NCBI GenBank assembly: GCA_035489755.1
Contig: DATGZK010000063.1
Coordinates: forward strand, 1-64,000
Direction: 5' to 3'
Length of the DNA: 64,000 nt
From: UBA9160 sp035489755
Lineage (GTDB): Bacteria; Myxococcota_A; UBA9160
The notes beneath the pieces are model-generated. The model saw nothing but the letters and a program-made list of their open reading frames with translations, made no database searches and was not told where the DNA came from. A program made the position numbers and the translations under genes. This document shows, piece after piece, positions 49,527-58,611 of the stretch. Each line of letters opens with the position of its first letter. Within the stretch, counting starts at the first letter, position 1.

Positions 49527-51449
49527 ATGTCAGCTGCGGCGCGCTCCGGTGCTCTGCTTCCCCTGCTGCCGCAGCCGCGGCACGCTCGACGTTTGGCTGG
49601 AAGCTTCCGGCTCTCCCCCGAAGTGCCGATCGTTCTGGCGGAGGGGAGTGATGCGAGCGATTTCGCATCCGCCGGCGTCCTGCGCGATGCCCTTGCCGAG
49701 AAATGCGGGTTTCGCCTACCGATCGAAACCCACGCGCGTGCAGCCGATCTTGGCCCGCGGGTCGAGCTCTCGCGGGAAGGGGAGGTCGGCGACGCCTACC
49801 GGATCGTGGTTCGGGAGGAGGCGGTGCGTGCGTCGGCCGCGGGGCCTGCGGGCCTTCGCTACGCGGTGGAAACGCTGCGGCAGCTTGCTCCGCGCGGGGC
49901 GCGGATCGCGGGCTGCGAGATCGAGGACGCCCCGGATTTCCCGCATCGCGGGCTCATGCTCGATGTCTCGCGCGGCAAGGTGCCGACCCTGGACACGCTG
50001 CGAGGCCTGGTGGACCTGTGCGTGCGGCTCAAACTGAACGTCCTCATGCTCTACACGGAACACACCTTCCGTTTCCGCCGCCATCCAGAAATCGGCGCGG
50101 ATGCCTCCCCTCTCGATGCGGCGCAGATGCGTGAGCTCGACGGCTACGCGGCCGAGCGTCACGTGGAGCTTGTCCCGACGCTCCAGTCGCTCGGGCACAT
50201 GCAACACGTGCTCGCGCTGCCGCGCTACGCGCACCTCGCGGAAACCGAACGTCGCTGGACAATTGCCCCTGCGGAACCCGGGACCTACGAGCTGCTGCGC
50301 GACCTGTACGACGAGTACCTGCCGAACTTCCGTTCGCGACGATTCAACGCCAACTGCGACGAGCCGTGGGACCTTGCGCTCGGCAAGTCCGCGGAGCGCG
50401 CCCTTGAGGTGGGCAAGGCCGGCGTGTTCCTCGATCACGTGCGCCGCGTGCGCGACCTTGCGGCCTCCCATGGCAAACGCACGATGATCTGGGGCGACGT
50501 CGTGCATGCCCACCCCGAGCGAATCCCTGAGATCGATCGTGACCTCGTGCTGCTCGACTGGTGGTACGAGGCGGCGCACGATTACGACCGGGTTCGCGCA
50601 TTCGCCGCCAATGGCATCGAGTTCTGGGTTTGCCCGGGAACCTCGAGCTGGAACTGCCTTTTCCCGCGCGTCGGGAACAGTCTCGAGAACATCGCCCGCT
50701 ACGCCGAGGCGGGGAAGCGCCATGGCGCCCGGGGACTTGTGGTCACCGACTGGGGCGACTTCGGTCACTACAACCTGCAGGGCTTCTCGTGGTTTGGCTT
50801 CGCCTTCGCAGCCCAGCAGGCGTGGTCGGGCAACGCGCCCGCCAAGCTCTTTGACCGCGCCTTCTCCCGGGTCTTGTTCGACGACGAAAGCGGCGAGACA
50901 GCGCGGCTTTACCGCGAGCTCGGCGCCCTGCACGACGCGGGCTTCCCGTTGTTCAACGCGTCCCCGCTGCAGGCGCTCTATTTCGATGACCTGGGACCCA
51001 TGTACTTCAGCGCGCGCGCCAAGGCGTTGGCGCTCCGTCGCACGCTCTCCGGGCTCGTCCGGGCCAAGGCGCGCGTTGCCGGCGCGAAGCACCGCTTCAA
51101 ACGGGAAGCGCGGACGTACGAGGAGCTTCTGCTCGCTGCAGACACCTCTTTGCTTGCAGCACACAAGGGCCTTGCAGCCCTGGAGCTCCTCGCGTGGCGG
51201 CGTCGGCCGGCGAGCCTGCCACCCGCGAGGCGACGTGCGCTGGCCGCGCGGCTCGAACGTCTCTCGATGGAGCAGGCGGCCCTCGGCCACCGCCTGCGAC
51301 GGCTGTGGCTCGAGCGCAGCGCGCCTTCGAATTTCGAAATCACCCGGCGGCGCCTTCAAACGTCGATCGCGAGTCTGCGCCGCCAAGCGCGATCGCTGCG
51401 TCGCGGAAAGCCTTCCGCCCCGCCCCCGGCGCCTGCACCTTCGCCCTAG
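49527..51449 (+). CDS. GH20 beta-N-acetylhexosaminidase
   Basis: The 640-aa glycoside hydrolase removes terminal GlcNAc or GalNAc by substrate-assisted catalysis. It has the GH20 N-terminal domain (LRYAVETLRQL, about 108-118) and the barrel start DAPDFPHRGLMLDVSRGKVPTLDTLRGLVDLCVRLKLNVLMLYTEHTF. Catalytic D278-E279 lies in NANCDEPWDL; GTSSWNC and GLVVTDWGDFGHYN follow. The C-terminal 160 residues are helical and Arg-rich. No signal peptide is seen, so it may act on recycled wall sugars or imported oligosaccharides. ATG at 49527; the Shine-Dalgarno is weak. It ends sharing a CTAG with the convergent folC stop. Confidence 0.88.
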   Translation: MSAAARSGALLPLLPQPRHARRLAGSFRLSPEVPIVLAEGSDASDFASAGVLRDALAEKCGFRLPIETHARAADLGPRVELSREGEVGDAYRIVVREEAVRASAAGPAGLRYAVETLRQLAPRGARIAGCEIEDAPDFPHRGLMLDVSRGKVPTLDTLRGLVDLCVRLKLNVLMLYTEHTFRFRRHPEIGADASPLDAAQMRELDGYAAERHVELVPTLQSLGHMQHVLALPRYAHLAETERRWTIAPAEPGTYELLRDLYDEYLPNFRSRRFNANCDEPWDLALGKSAERALEVGKAGVFLDHVRRVRDLAASHGKRTMIWGDVVHAHPERIPEIDRDLVLLDWWYEAAHDYDRVRAFAANGIEFWVCPGTSSWNCLFPRVGNSLENIARYAEAGKRHGARGLVVTDWGDFGHYNLQGFSWFGFAFAAQQAWSGNAPAKLFDRAFSRVLFDDESGETARLYRELGALHDAGFPLFNASPLQALYFDDLGPMYFSARAKALALRRTLSGLVRAKARVAGAKHRFKREARTYEELLLAADTSLLAAHKGLAALELLAWRRRPASLPPARRRALAARLERLSMEQAALGHRLRRLWLERSAPSNFEITRRRLQTSIASLRRQARSLRRGKPSAPPPAPAPSP

Positions 51450-52804
51450 CGTTCCGCTGCGAGAACCTTGCGCGCGATTCCCGCGAGATAGAGCGATCCC
51501 GTGGCGCACAGGAGGTCCTCCTCGCCGAGGCCCTCCCGTGCCCCGCGAAGCGCCATGAAGGGATTGGGTACAGCGTGCACCGCGGCCCGTGAATCTGCGG
51601 CGCGGATCGCGGCCGCCACTTGCGCGGGATCGAGCGAGCGCAGGGAATCGGCCCGCGTGACGAAGATCTCGTCGAAACAAGGCAACACCGCCGCGAGGAT
51701 GCCCGCAAGGTTCTTGCCGCTCGAAACGGAGAGCACAAGGCGGCTGCGGCGCCGCGCCAGAGTTCCGAGGGCGGACGCCAAGGCACGGGCCGACTCCGCG
51801 GTGTGCGCTCCGTCCACGACCAGAAAGGGTCGGCGCCCGAGCAGCTCGACCCTTCCCGGAAGCCGCGCGGCGGCGAGTCCCGCCCGCGCCGCCTCGGCCA
51901 GTGTCTCACGCGCCCAATGCGGGGTGGCCCGGCGCACACCGGCCAGCGCGAGCGCTGCATTCGCGGCCTGGTGAACACCCAGCGTCGAAAGCTTGGCCTC
52001 GACCTCAAGGCTGCCGTCCCGAAGGCACACGCCGACACCGGAGTCGTCGCTCGACGTGACCTTGCTCGAGAGCTCCCGGCAGAGCCGGCTGAGCGGTGCG
52101 CCAAGCTCCTGCGCTCGCGCTTCCACCACCGCCAGCGCTTCGGCGGGAAGCGCCCCGATCACCGCAGGCCGGCCGCGTTTTAGGATGCCCGCCTTCTCGC
52201 CAGCGATGGCGGCAAGCGTGGTACCGAGCCGGTCGGTGTGCTCCAGCTCGATCGTCGTAATGCACGCCACCGCGGGATCGACGACGTTGGTGGAGTCGAG
52301 GCGGCCTCCCATGCCGACCTCGACCACCGCGCAATCGACCGCGGCGTCGCGGAACAGGAGAAAGGCCGCAGCCGTGATCACGTCAAAGAAGGTGGGCGCC
52401 TTTCCTGGAGCCTCCTTGGTGAGGGCTTCTGCGTGGGGACGCAGCCATTCGAGCGCGGAGGCCAAGGCGTCGCCGGAGACCTCCTCCCCGCAGATGCGGA
52501 AGCGCTCTGTCCAGCGCTCGAGATGGGGGGACGTGAAGGTGCCCACGCGCTCGCCCCCGGCGCGCAAAATGGCCTCGGCGAAAAGCGCGGTCGAGCCCTT
52601 GCCCTTCGAGCCCGCGACGTGAATCACGCACAGATCGCGCTGCGGCTCCCCTACGCGCGCCAACAGCTGGCAGATTGGATCCAGGCTAAGCCGGCTGTAG
52701 GGGAGCTCGGGCAGGCGTTCTACGTTGATCAGGCCTTCGAGCCAGGCGGCCGCCCGCTCGAGCGGGGAGACAGAGGAGCCGGGGTGCTTGTCGGGAGGGC
52801 TCAC
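51446..52804 (-). CDS. folC: Bifunctional dihydrofolate synthase / folylpolyglutamate synthase
   Basis: FolC adds glutamate to dihydropteroate and to reduced folates, using ATP. At 452 aa it has the usual length. Seen are IHVAGSKGKGSTALFAEAIL (P-loop, about 61-80), RVGTFTSPHLERWTERFRI, VVEVGMGGRLDSTNV, and IELEHTDRLGTTLAAIAGEKAGILK. The C-terminal ligase domain contains VVDGAHTAESARALASAL. GTG start at 52804, preceded by GGAGG on the minus strand within the spacer. The gene lies 49 bp after the Zn-ribbon gene. Confidence 0.95.
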   Translation of the reverse strand: MSPPDKHPGSSVSPLERAAAWLEGLINVERLPELPYSRLSLDPICQLLARVGEPQRDLCVIHVAGSKGKGSTALFAEAILRAGGERVGTFTSPHLERWTERFRICGEEVSGDALASALEWLRPHAEALTKEAPGKAPTFFDVITAAAFLLFRDAAVDCAVVEVGMGGRLDSTNVVDPAVACITTIELEHTDRLGTTLAAIAGEKAGILKRGRPAVIGALPAEALAVVEARAQELGAPLSRLCRELSSKVTSSDDSGVGVCLRDGSLEVEAKLSTLGVHQAANAALALAGVRRATPHWARETLAEAARAGLAAARLPGRVELLGRRPFLVVDGAHTAESARALASALGTLARRRSRLVLSVSSGKNLAGILAAVLPCFDEIFVTRADSLRSLDPAQVAAAIRAADSRAAVHAVPNPFMALRGAREGLGEEDLLCATGSLYLAGIARKVLAAER

Positions 52805-52853
52805 GCAGGGACCGCGGCCCGGCCTCCCAGCAAGGGAGGCCGCGCCGCCGGAA

Positions 52854-53198
52854 TCACTGGACCATGTAGCGCTTCCACTGACGGTACTCCTTCACCGCAC
52901 CGCTCGTGGACTCGACGGCCGGGAAGAAGAACTTCACGGCGTGGCCGCAGACCTGACAGATCTTGTAACAGAACTTGAACCCGTCGACCTCCTGGATCTT
53001 GCCGACCATGACGCGGTTCTCTTCACCGCAGCAGTTCGATGGGTTCGGTGGGGACACGATCCGCTTCGGATACTCGTTCTTGGGTGATTCCTTCGTCGAG
53101 TAGCGGATGATGTTCCGGGTCGGTCGGTTGACCTTGGTGTCGGTGCTCTGCTTGCGGATATTGCTGCCGATGCGTCTCAACTGGTCGTCCTCGCCCAT
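52854..53198 (-). CDS. Small Lys-rich zinc-ribbon-like protein of unknown function
   Basis: The 114-aa protein is not one I recognise. Residues 1-50 are basic and look unstructured (RKQSTDTKVNRPTRNIIRYSTK). Residues 54-92 hold a probable zinc site: a CC pair in SNCCGEENRVM and CYKICQVCGH about 20 residues later, followed by AVKFFFPAVES. Codon use is strongly biased (Lys AAG, Phe TTC, Ile ATC, Asn AAC almost throughout) and the gene is less GC-rich than its neighbours, which suggests high expression. ATG at 53198, with AGGGGATG upstream. It overlaps the NRDE gene by 22 nt and lies 49 bp upstream of folC. Confidence 0.7.
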   Translation of the reverse strand: MGEDDQLRRIGSNIRKQSTDTKVNRPTRNIIRYSTKESPKNEYPKRIVSPPNPSNCCGEENRVMVGKIQEVDGFKFCYKICQVCGHAVKFFFPAVESTSGAVKEYRQWKRYMVQ

Positions 53199-53962
53199 GC
53201 ATCCCCTGCGCGCTGCCGGACCCCGCGGTCCAACTTGAGCAAGAGAGGAGAAAAATCTTGGTAGGGGGCCACGCACGGCGGCCCGTCTGCGAACCAGAAT
53301 TCGCCGTCCGTCACGTCCGCGCCGAGGCGCAGCAGCGTCGAGCTCCGCGTCCCGTAGCTGCCCGCGTGGATGCAGGCATCCTCGCGCGGCGACGGCCCGC
53401 CCTCGTGCCCACGGCAAACCGCTGCTAGAGCGCTCAGCACTTGGCCCGCCGGCCGCGCCGCCGCGCTCTCGGCGCGGGCGAACAGGCGTCCAATCTTCGG
53501 AATGTCGCGCGCATCGGGGTCGGCATTTCCGATCACATGCACGCCGGGACCGATCTCTTGCACCTTGGATCCCTTGTCGTAGACAACCGCAAAAGCGCGA
53601 TCGCGGTCTGCCAGGAGCAAGTTGAACGGGTTGTACACCCCGGACGGAATCTCCAAAGCCGCGCCGGCGGCTTCGTCTGCGCTCTGCGCGCCAAGAGCCT
53701 CCACGACCACCTCGCCCCGGGAGCGGCAGCTCGGATCAGGCTGCGCACTGGGCCGGTTCGTGATTCCGACGAAGAGCCCCGCGGCATTCACGCCAAGCCA
53801 GGTTCCACCCGCACGGCAGTCGCGCGGAGCCACGAACTGTCCGCTGCCGGTCTCGCGAAGACAGGGCGGCTCTGCCGGCCGCTCAAGAAACTCGTCGCGG
53901 TTCGCTGCAACGACCACCGGGAAACCCGGGACGCAGCGGTGGAGCACGATCAGCGTGCACAT
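53177..53962 (-). CDS. NRDE (TANGO2-like) family protein
   Basis: The 261-aa protein has the defining start MCTLIVLHRCVPGFPVVVAANRDEFLERPAEPP, with the NRDE motif near residue 20. It continues with GGTWLGVNAAGLFVGITNR, YNPFNLLLADRDRAFAVVY, and a C-terminal SYGTRSSTLLRL; Cys2 suggests an Ntn-hydrolase-like site. The family includes TANGO2, linked to haem or lipid trafficking in eukaryotes; the bacterial role is unproven. ATG at 53962. The 3' end overlaps the Zn-ribbon gene start. The 175-bp spacer before it shows no gene. Confidence 0.87.
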   Translation of the reverse strand: MCTLIVLHRCVPGFPVVVAANRDEFLERPAEPPCLRETGSGQFVAPRDCRAGGTWLGVNAAGLFVGITNRPSAQPDPSCRSRGEVVVEALGAQSADEAAGAALEIPSGVYNPFNLLLADRDRAFAVVYDKGSKVQEIGPGVHVIGNADPDARDIPKIGRLFARAESAAARPAGQVLSALAAVCRGHEGGPSPREDACIHAGSYGTRSSTLLRLGADVTDGEFWFADGPPCVAPYQDFSPLLLKLDRGVRQRAGDAWARTTS

Positions 53963-54137
53963 AGGCCCAGCCCGCGTTGCTCTCGTCCGCCTCGGTCTTG
54001 TCCAGCGAAGCGGCGGTGGTCCGCCGCGCGGTCACGATAGGAGAGCAGGTTCATGTGCGGACCCAACAGGTTACCAGCCATCTGCAGGGATGCAACCGCC
54101 CACGCGCCGAAGCCGGGGCTCTCGCCCTACACCACCG

Positions 54138-55529
54138 CTAAGCGGGCTCCGAGGCCACCAGGCGCAGGGGCGGCTCCCCAGCTTCAGCCGGACTCGGGCT
54201 CTCCTCACCCCGCCAGCCCCGTGCCGCGCGAACCCGCTCGGCCTTGCGCCGCGCCACGCTGCGGTTCATCTCGAGGCCATAGCGCGACAGGACCGAGCGC
54301 AACTGGTCGAAGTTCTGCTCGATCGTCAAGCGGACGGACTCGAATCCGTGCTCGAGCGCCTCTGCGCGCTTCCAGAAGGCCAGCGGGTTCACGGAAAAGA
54401 AGCTCGCGTCGGTCTCCCGGGGCTCGAGCAGAATGATGTCGCCCTGGAAGCGATCGTCGGCGAGGTAGCGCTGGATGCCGAGCTTGAGCCGGGAGTGCAG
54501 CAGCGTCCGGAAGACCTGATTCAGCACGACCTTAAGACCACGGTCCGCGAGGTAGCGTCCATTGGCGAAGTAAGTCGAGTTCTTGTCTTCCGCGTCAATC
54601 CGATTGAGGAACGGGCGGAATGGGTTGTAACAGATGATGAGGTCTGCGCCCTTTTCGATCGCGATGTCGATGTTGGCGGTATGGCGCACGCCGCCGTCGA
54701 CGTAGTCCACCCCGTTGATTCGCGCAGGCCGGTAGAAGAGGGGGAGCGCGGTAGAGGCTTGCACGGCCTGAGAGATGGTGACCTCGCAGGTCTCGTCCGC
54801 TCCAAACACCACGCGCTCTGCGGTGTCGAGGTCGCAGGCGGAGAGGAAAAGCCGCCTGCGTCGCTTGCGTTCAAAGGCGCGGAAATCGTTCGGCATCCCG
54901 ATGCGATCGAGATTGAGGCGCAGCCAGCGTTCGAGGCTCGCGTTGTCGAAGAAACCGGACGGGATGTGGTTGGTGAGGGCCGGGAACTCTCGCTTGGGCG
55001 AGACGTGTTCGATCACCCGCGTCGCGAGCCCTTCGAACCGCGTGTAGCTGGGCTCCTGCAAAAATGCCCCGAGCTCCGTGCCGACCGCATCGGAAAGGCC
55101 GGGCAGCGCGCGCGCCAGGTCTGCGCCGACACTCGGCAGATAGCTGAGGAGATCGTAGAGAAACTTCACGGGGCGGACGGCGAACTCCCGCCAGTTCGGG
55201 TTGTAGAAGTCGACCGGGCGGAGCTGATGAAAGCGACTACTCGTCCCTTCGAGGACCTTCACCATCTCGTCGGGTGTAATGCCGGCCGCGAGCGAAACCG
55301 CGAGCAAGGAGCCCGCGGAGAGTCCTACATAGGTGTCGAAGTCCACGATCTTTCGGCCGACGAGGAAGTCGTCGAGGGCCTTCAGCCCTCCGACCTTGAA
55401 GGCCCCACCGGAGACCGCCCCGCCGGCGAGCACGAGGGCGATTTTCGGATCCCGTTTGGGACGGCTGGCATCGCTCTTGCGGATGAGTGTCAGGCCCACG
55501 GAGCACACCCCTCGACCCGGCGACAGCAT
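54138..55529 (-). CDS. Patatin-like phospholipase
   Basis: The 463-aa lipid acyl hydrolase has the oxyanion loop LAGGAVSGGAFKVGGLKAL (about 35-53), nucleophile motif GLSAGS (about residue 71), and the catalytic-Asp motif DGGVR (about 275): the Ser-Asp dyad is intact. A charged C-terminal extension (about 390-463) follows. No signal peptide is seen, so it probably acts on the inner face of the membrane or on storage lipids. ATG at 55529 chosen; the GTG at 55496 is an alternative. Single gene. Confidence 0.88.
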   Translation of the reverse strand: MLSPGRGVCSVGLTLIRKSDASRPKRDPKIALVLAGGAVSGGAFKVGGLKALDDFLVGRKIVDFDTYVGLSAGSLLAVSLAAGITPDEMVKVLEGTSSRFHQLRPVDFYNPNWREFAVRPVKFLYDLLSYLPSVGADLARALPGLSDAVGTELGAFLQEPSYTRFEGLATRVIEHVSPKREFPALTNHIPSGFFDNASLERWLRLNLDRIGMPNDFRAFERKRRRRLFLSACDLDTAERVVFGADETCEVTISQAVQASTALPLFYRPARINGVDYVDGGVRHTANIDIAIEKGADLIICYNPFRPFLNRIDAEDKNSTYFANGRYLADRGLKVVLNQVFRTLLHSRLKLGIQRYLADDRFQGDIILLEPRETDASFFSVNPLAFWKRAEALEHGFESVRLTIEQNFDQLRSVLSRYGLEMNRSVARRKAERVRAARGWRGEESPSPAEAGEPPLRLVASEPA

Positions 55530-55925
55530 GCCTTAGCTGACGGCTCGGGATGGCATGGACTCGAGGGGCGGCAAGATCCAGGCCGCTGCACCGCGTTAGA
55601 GTGCACAGCAACAGCGGCGGTGCGGAGCGACGCCGAGGCCACGCCTTCGTGTACGCGACGGTAGGAGGGAAGTCAAGGGAACCTTGGTGGTTAACAATGT
55701 TCTGCTGGGAAGCGCTGGAGGCTTGGGAGAGCGGGTTGGCGAAGCGCCGAAATGCCGCGTCGCGTCGTCCCTTTTGCCGCGGGGCGCTCAGTTGGGAAGT
55801 GGTCGGCCGCGGGCTGCTTAGGCTCGAAGGGGGTGCTCGCCATGGAGCGTCTTGAGTTCCGGAACGAGCGGCTCGGTCGTATCGAGAGTTGGGTGAGAAA
55901 GGGGCCATGTGATAAAAGGGTCGGT
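55530..55925. other. Divergent spacer patatin / lipoprotein without a convincing gene
   Basis: About 400 bp between divergent genes. A 101-codon open stretch at 55550-55855 (+) lacks domain signals. A TGCAC-N9-GTGCA inverted repeat at about 55586-55604 and the AT-richer GGTTAACAATG near 55690 may be regulatory. I assign no promoter. Confidence 0.35.
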
Positions 55926-57257
55926 GTGAGTCAAGGGCGGAGCAGGCTTCTTGGCGTGCTGTTGGCGTGCCTGGTGGCGTCGGGTTGCGCCAGCCAGAAT
56001 CCTCCTCCCCCTGCCCCGGGACCGAACTCCCCGAATCCCCCGGCTTCCCCCCCGCCTGTCAATAGCGGCCCGGGCATCGGCTCGCGGCTCCAAAGTGCGA
56101 TCGAAGGGGCCATGATGGGCGCCATGATCGGCGCCTACGGAGGACCGATCGGTGCCGCCGCCGGCGCTACGGCGATGCTGGTCTATTCGGCGGTCACCGG
56201 AAACGTCCCCTTCCAAGGACCGGGCCCGCGAGGCGGCCGGGGAGGGGGCGGTGGCGGCGGAGGGGGCGGCTACGGCCCCGCGACGCCGGACGAAGCCGAT
56301 CGCGAACAGAGCATGGACGAGCAGATCAACGGAGCGCTCGCCAAGCAAGATGAGCTCCAACAGCAAATCCAAGCCGAGCTCAAGCGCCAAGAGGAGCTGC
56401 TCAACAAGGTCGATAAGGACCAGAAAACCCAGCACGCTTCGATTTCGCCGGGGGACCCGGCGAATGCCCAGAAGGTGCTCGAGGAATCGGATCCACGCAG
56501 CGCGCCGAGCGCGCCGAAAGACCGAGACATTCCGGCCGCGCTCTTCACGGAAACTCGCGTCACAATTCCGAAGGGCGCGTGGGGGGACAATCCCAAGCTC
56601 CAGGTGATCAAGAAGACCCTCGACGCGGATCGCGACGGCAAGCCCGAAGAGATCCGGTATTTCGACGCTGCCACCGGCCAGCTCCTGCGCAAGGAGGAGG
56701 ACCGGAATTATGACGGCACGATCGATGCCTGGACCACCTACCAAAACGGCGTCGTCGTCGCGCGTGAGCTCGACGAGAACGGAGACGGCAAGCCGGACGT
56801 GTGGGAGAAATACGCGAACGGCCGCATGACCCGCCGCGAGGTCGATCGCAAGGGCGACGGCAAGCCGGACGCCTTCTATCTGTTTGAGGGTGATTCGCTG
56901 GTCGAGGAGCGCCACGACACGCAGCACAACGGCAATATCGATCTCGTGGTCTACTACCAGAACCGCAAGCGGGTGCGTTCCGAAGAAGACCAAAACCACG
57001 ACGGGCGCATCGATACGTGGACCTACTACACGGTCGCCGATGGCGGCAACGAAGTGGTGAGTCGAATCGAGCGGGATGCGAAGGGCAAAGGCAAGCCCGA
57101 CACCTTCGAGACCTTTGCTCAGCAGAATGGAAAGACTGTGATCGTGAAGCGCGAGGAAGACACGAACGGTGACGGCAAGATCGATATCACCTCGTACTAC
57201 GAGAACGGAAAGCTGGTGCGACGGGAGGTCGCGGACCCCGCGCTGACGCCGCTCTAG
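55926..57257 (+). CDS. Lipoprotein with calcium-binding (thrombospondin type 3/EF-like) repeats
   Basis: The 443-aa protein has a lipoprotein signal with lipobox LVASGC (Cys about residue 23), a Pro-rich stretch, and a glycine-zipper-like segment (GAMMGAMIGAYGGPIGAAAGATAM, about 60-83). A run of glycines and a Gln/Glu coiled coil (about 130-165) follow. Residues about 225-440 are seven approximately 30-residue repeats centred on D-x-(D/N)-x-D/G-x-x-(D/E) loops: DADRDGKPEE, DENGDGKPDVW, DRKGDGKPDAF, DQNHDGRIDTW, DTNGDGKIDIT. Each ends with an aromatic-rich strand. It should be tethered to the outer membrane and bind calcium. GTG at 55926, preceded by AAAAGGG. It is convergent with the VWA gene. 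Confidence 0.8.
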   Translation: MSQGRSRLLGVLLACLVASGCASQNPPPPAPGPNSPNPPASPPPVNSGPGIGSRLQSAIEGAMMGAMIGAYGGPIGAAAGATAMLVYSAVTGNVPFQGPGPRGGRGGGGGGGGGGYGPATPDEADREQSMDEQINGALAKQDELQQQIQAELKRQEELLNKVDKDQKTQHASISPGDPANAQKVLEESDPRSAPSAPKDRDIPAALFTETRVTIPKGAWGDNPKLQVIKKTLDADRDGKPEEIRYFDAATGQLLRKEEDRNYDGTIDAWTTYQNGVVVARELDENGDGKPDVWEKYANGRMTRREVDRKGDGKPDAFYLFEGDSLVEERHDTQHNGNIDLVVYYQNRKRVRSEEDQNHDGRIDTWTYYTVADGGNEVVSRIERDAKGKGKPDTFETFAQQNGKTVIVKREEDTNGDGKIDITSYYENGKLVRREVADPALTPL

Positions 57258-57283
57258 GCCGCGTCCCCAGCGCGGCTACGCTT

Positions 57284-58600
57284 TCACTGCGGCGCAGCCC
57301 CATCGGGCCGGACCTCGAGCTCCTTGCGCTGTTTCTCGCTCGCCCGGAACTCCTCGATCCGCTTGCGCTCCAACAGCAGCTGGAGTTCCTTGTTGCGGTC
57401 GCGGATCCGCTCAAGCTCGAGCGCGAGCTCGCGGTCGGAAAGCTCCGCGACCTTGAAGGTGAGGTCGAGCTCGACACTGCCTCGCGTGCCGTCGGTGGCA
57501 AGTGCAGTCACCCGGACCCGATTCCTTCCTTCCTTCACTGGCACGAATCCAGCAAAGCTTCCGTCCGGCAAGAGCCGCACGTCTGTGGAGAAGTCTCCCG
57601 TCGTAAGATTCGTTACGACGACGTCTTCGATGTTCGCAAACGACACGCCCTGCAAGAGCGCGACGATGTCCCCGGGATTCTTTACCGGCGTGTAGGTCCC
57701 GAGCGTGATGCGCGCCATCTCTGTCACGGTGCGCTGGTCCGCCAGCGCTTCTGGGCCCAGGCCGTAGGTATTGATCGTGATGCCTGCGGTATGGGCAAGC
57801 CGCGCCGCGTTGAGCGCCGCGTCGATATCGCCAGGATCCATCACGATGCCCTTGCCGATCGGAAATGTGGGGATGCCGTCAGTCAGGAACAGCATGATCT
57901 TCCTGGCATTCGGGCGCGGCGGGCTCTGGGAGCCTGTGAGCGCGGAGAGCTCGGTGATCGCCAGCCGGATGCCTGCGGCAAAATCCGTGGCGCCGTGTGG
58001 CCCCCGGGCGTACACGCCCCCCAAGACGTTGTAGGCGCGAGCGTAGTCGTTGGTGAGGGGGAGCTCGAGCCAGGCATCCTTCTGGCCGGGGTGCGCTTGC
58101 TCGCCGGTCACCGGGTCCACATCGCCGGAGAAGGTGATGATGCCCACGCGCACGCGTTTGGGGTCGAGACTCTGGATCAGCGAGCGTGCGGCGGTGACTT
58201 CCGCGGCGAAGATCGAGTCGCCCGGATCCGTCGAGCAAACGTCTTCGGGAAAGGTACCCGGGGGCACGAGCTCGGTGTGGGGATCGAAGCCAACGACTCC
58301 GTTGCCGTTGACGTCTACACCGCTCGCGCACTCGGTGGATTGAGAGACGTCGATCACGACCATCACGTCGAAGTCGGCGGAACTCTGGCCTTCGGCTTCC
58401 GCGCTCCCACGGATCGGCGCAAGGTGCACCTTGTTCTGCACGGGCTCTCCGGGGTGCGGCGAGTCGATCCGGATGCGGACCGGGCTCGCGCCCGCGGCGG
58501 AAGCGGGAGCCGCCGCGGCCGCCGGGGAGACCGCCTGCGCCGAGGCCAAGGCGGCCGCCAAAAGCAAAGCGCGCAGGAGCGGGCGGGGCATCGGTCTCAT
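57284..58600 (-). CDS. Exported von Willebrand factor A domain protein
   Basis: The 438-aa protein has a Sec signal (LLRALLLAAALASAQAVSPAAAA). A VWA domain follows with MIDAS motif DVSQS near residue 84 (MVVIDVSQST), then a long insertion containing a DVNGNGVVGFD calcium-like loop. VRVGIITFSGDVDP, GATDFAAGIRLAI and IMLFLTDGIPTFP continue the domain. The C-terminal 60 residues form a charged coiled coil (LSDRELALELERIRDRNKELQLLLERKRIEEF). It likely binds another envelope protein in a metal-dependent way. Start ATG at 58600, 11 bp after the OmpA gene, so cotranscribed. Confidence 0.85.
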   Translation of the reverse strand: MRPMPRPLLRALLLAAALASAQAVSPAAAAAPASAAGASPVRIRIDSPHPGEPVQNKVHLAPIRGSAEAEGQSSADFDVMVVIDVSQSTECASGVDVNGNGVVGFDPHTELVPPGTFPEDVCSTDPGDSIFAAEVTAARSLIQSLDPKRVRVGIITFSGDVDPVTGEQAHPGQKDAWLELPLTNDYARAYNVLGGVYARGPHGATDFAAGIRLAITELSALTGSQSPPRPNARKIMLFLTDGIPTFPIGKGIVMDPGDIDAALNAARLAHTAGITINTYGLGPEALADQRTVTEMARITLGTYTPVKNPGDIVALLQGVSFANIEDVVVTNLTTGDFSTDVRLLPDGSFAGFVPVKEGRNRVRVTALATDGTRGSVELDLTFKVAELSDRELALELERIRDRNKELQLLLERKRIEEFRASEKQRKELEVRPDGAAPQ

Positions 58601-58611
58601 GCTACGTCGTT

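Noticed and set aside
49716..51680. 654-codon minus-strand open frame
   Set aside because: Antisense of the GH20 gene, whose catalytic DE pair and fold motifs are clear.
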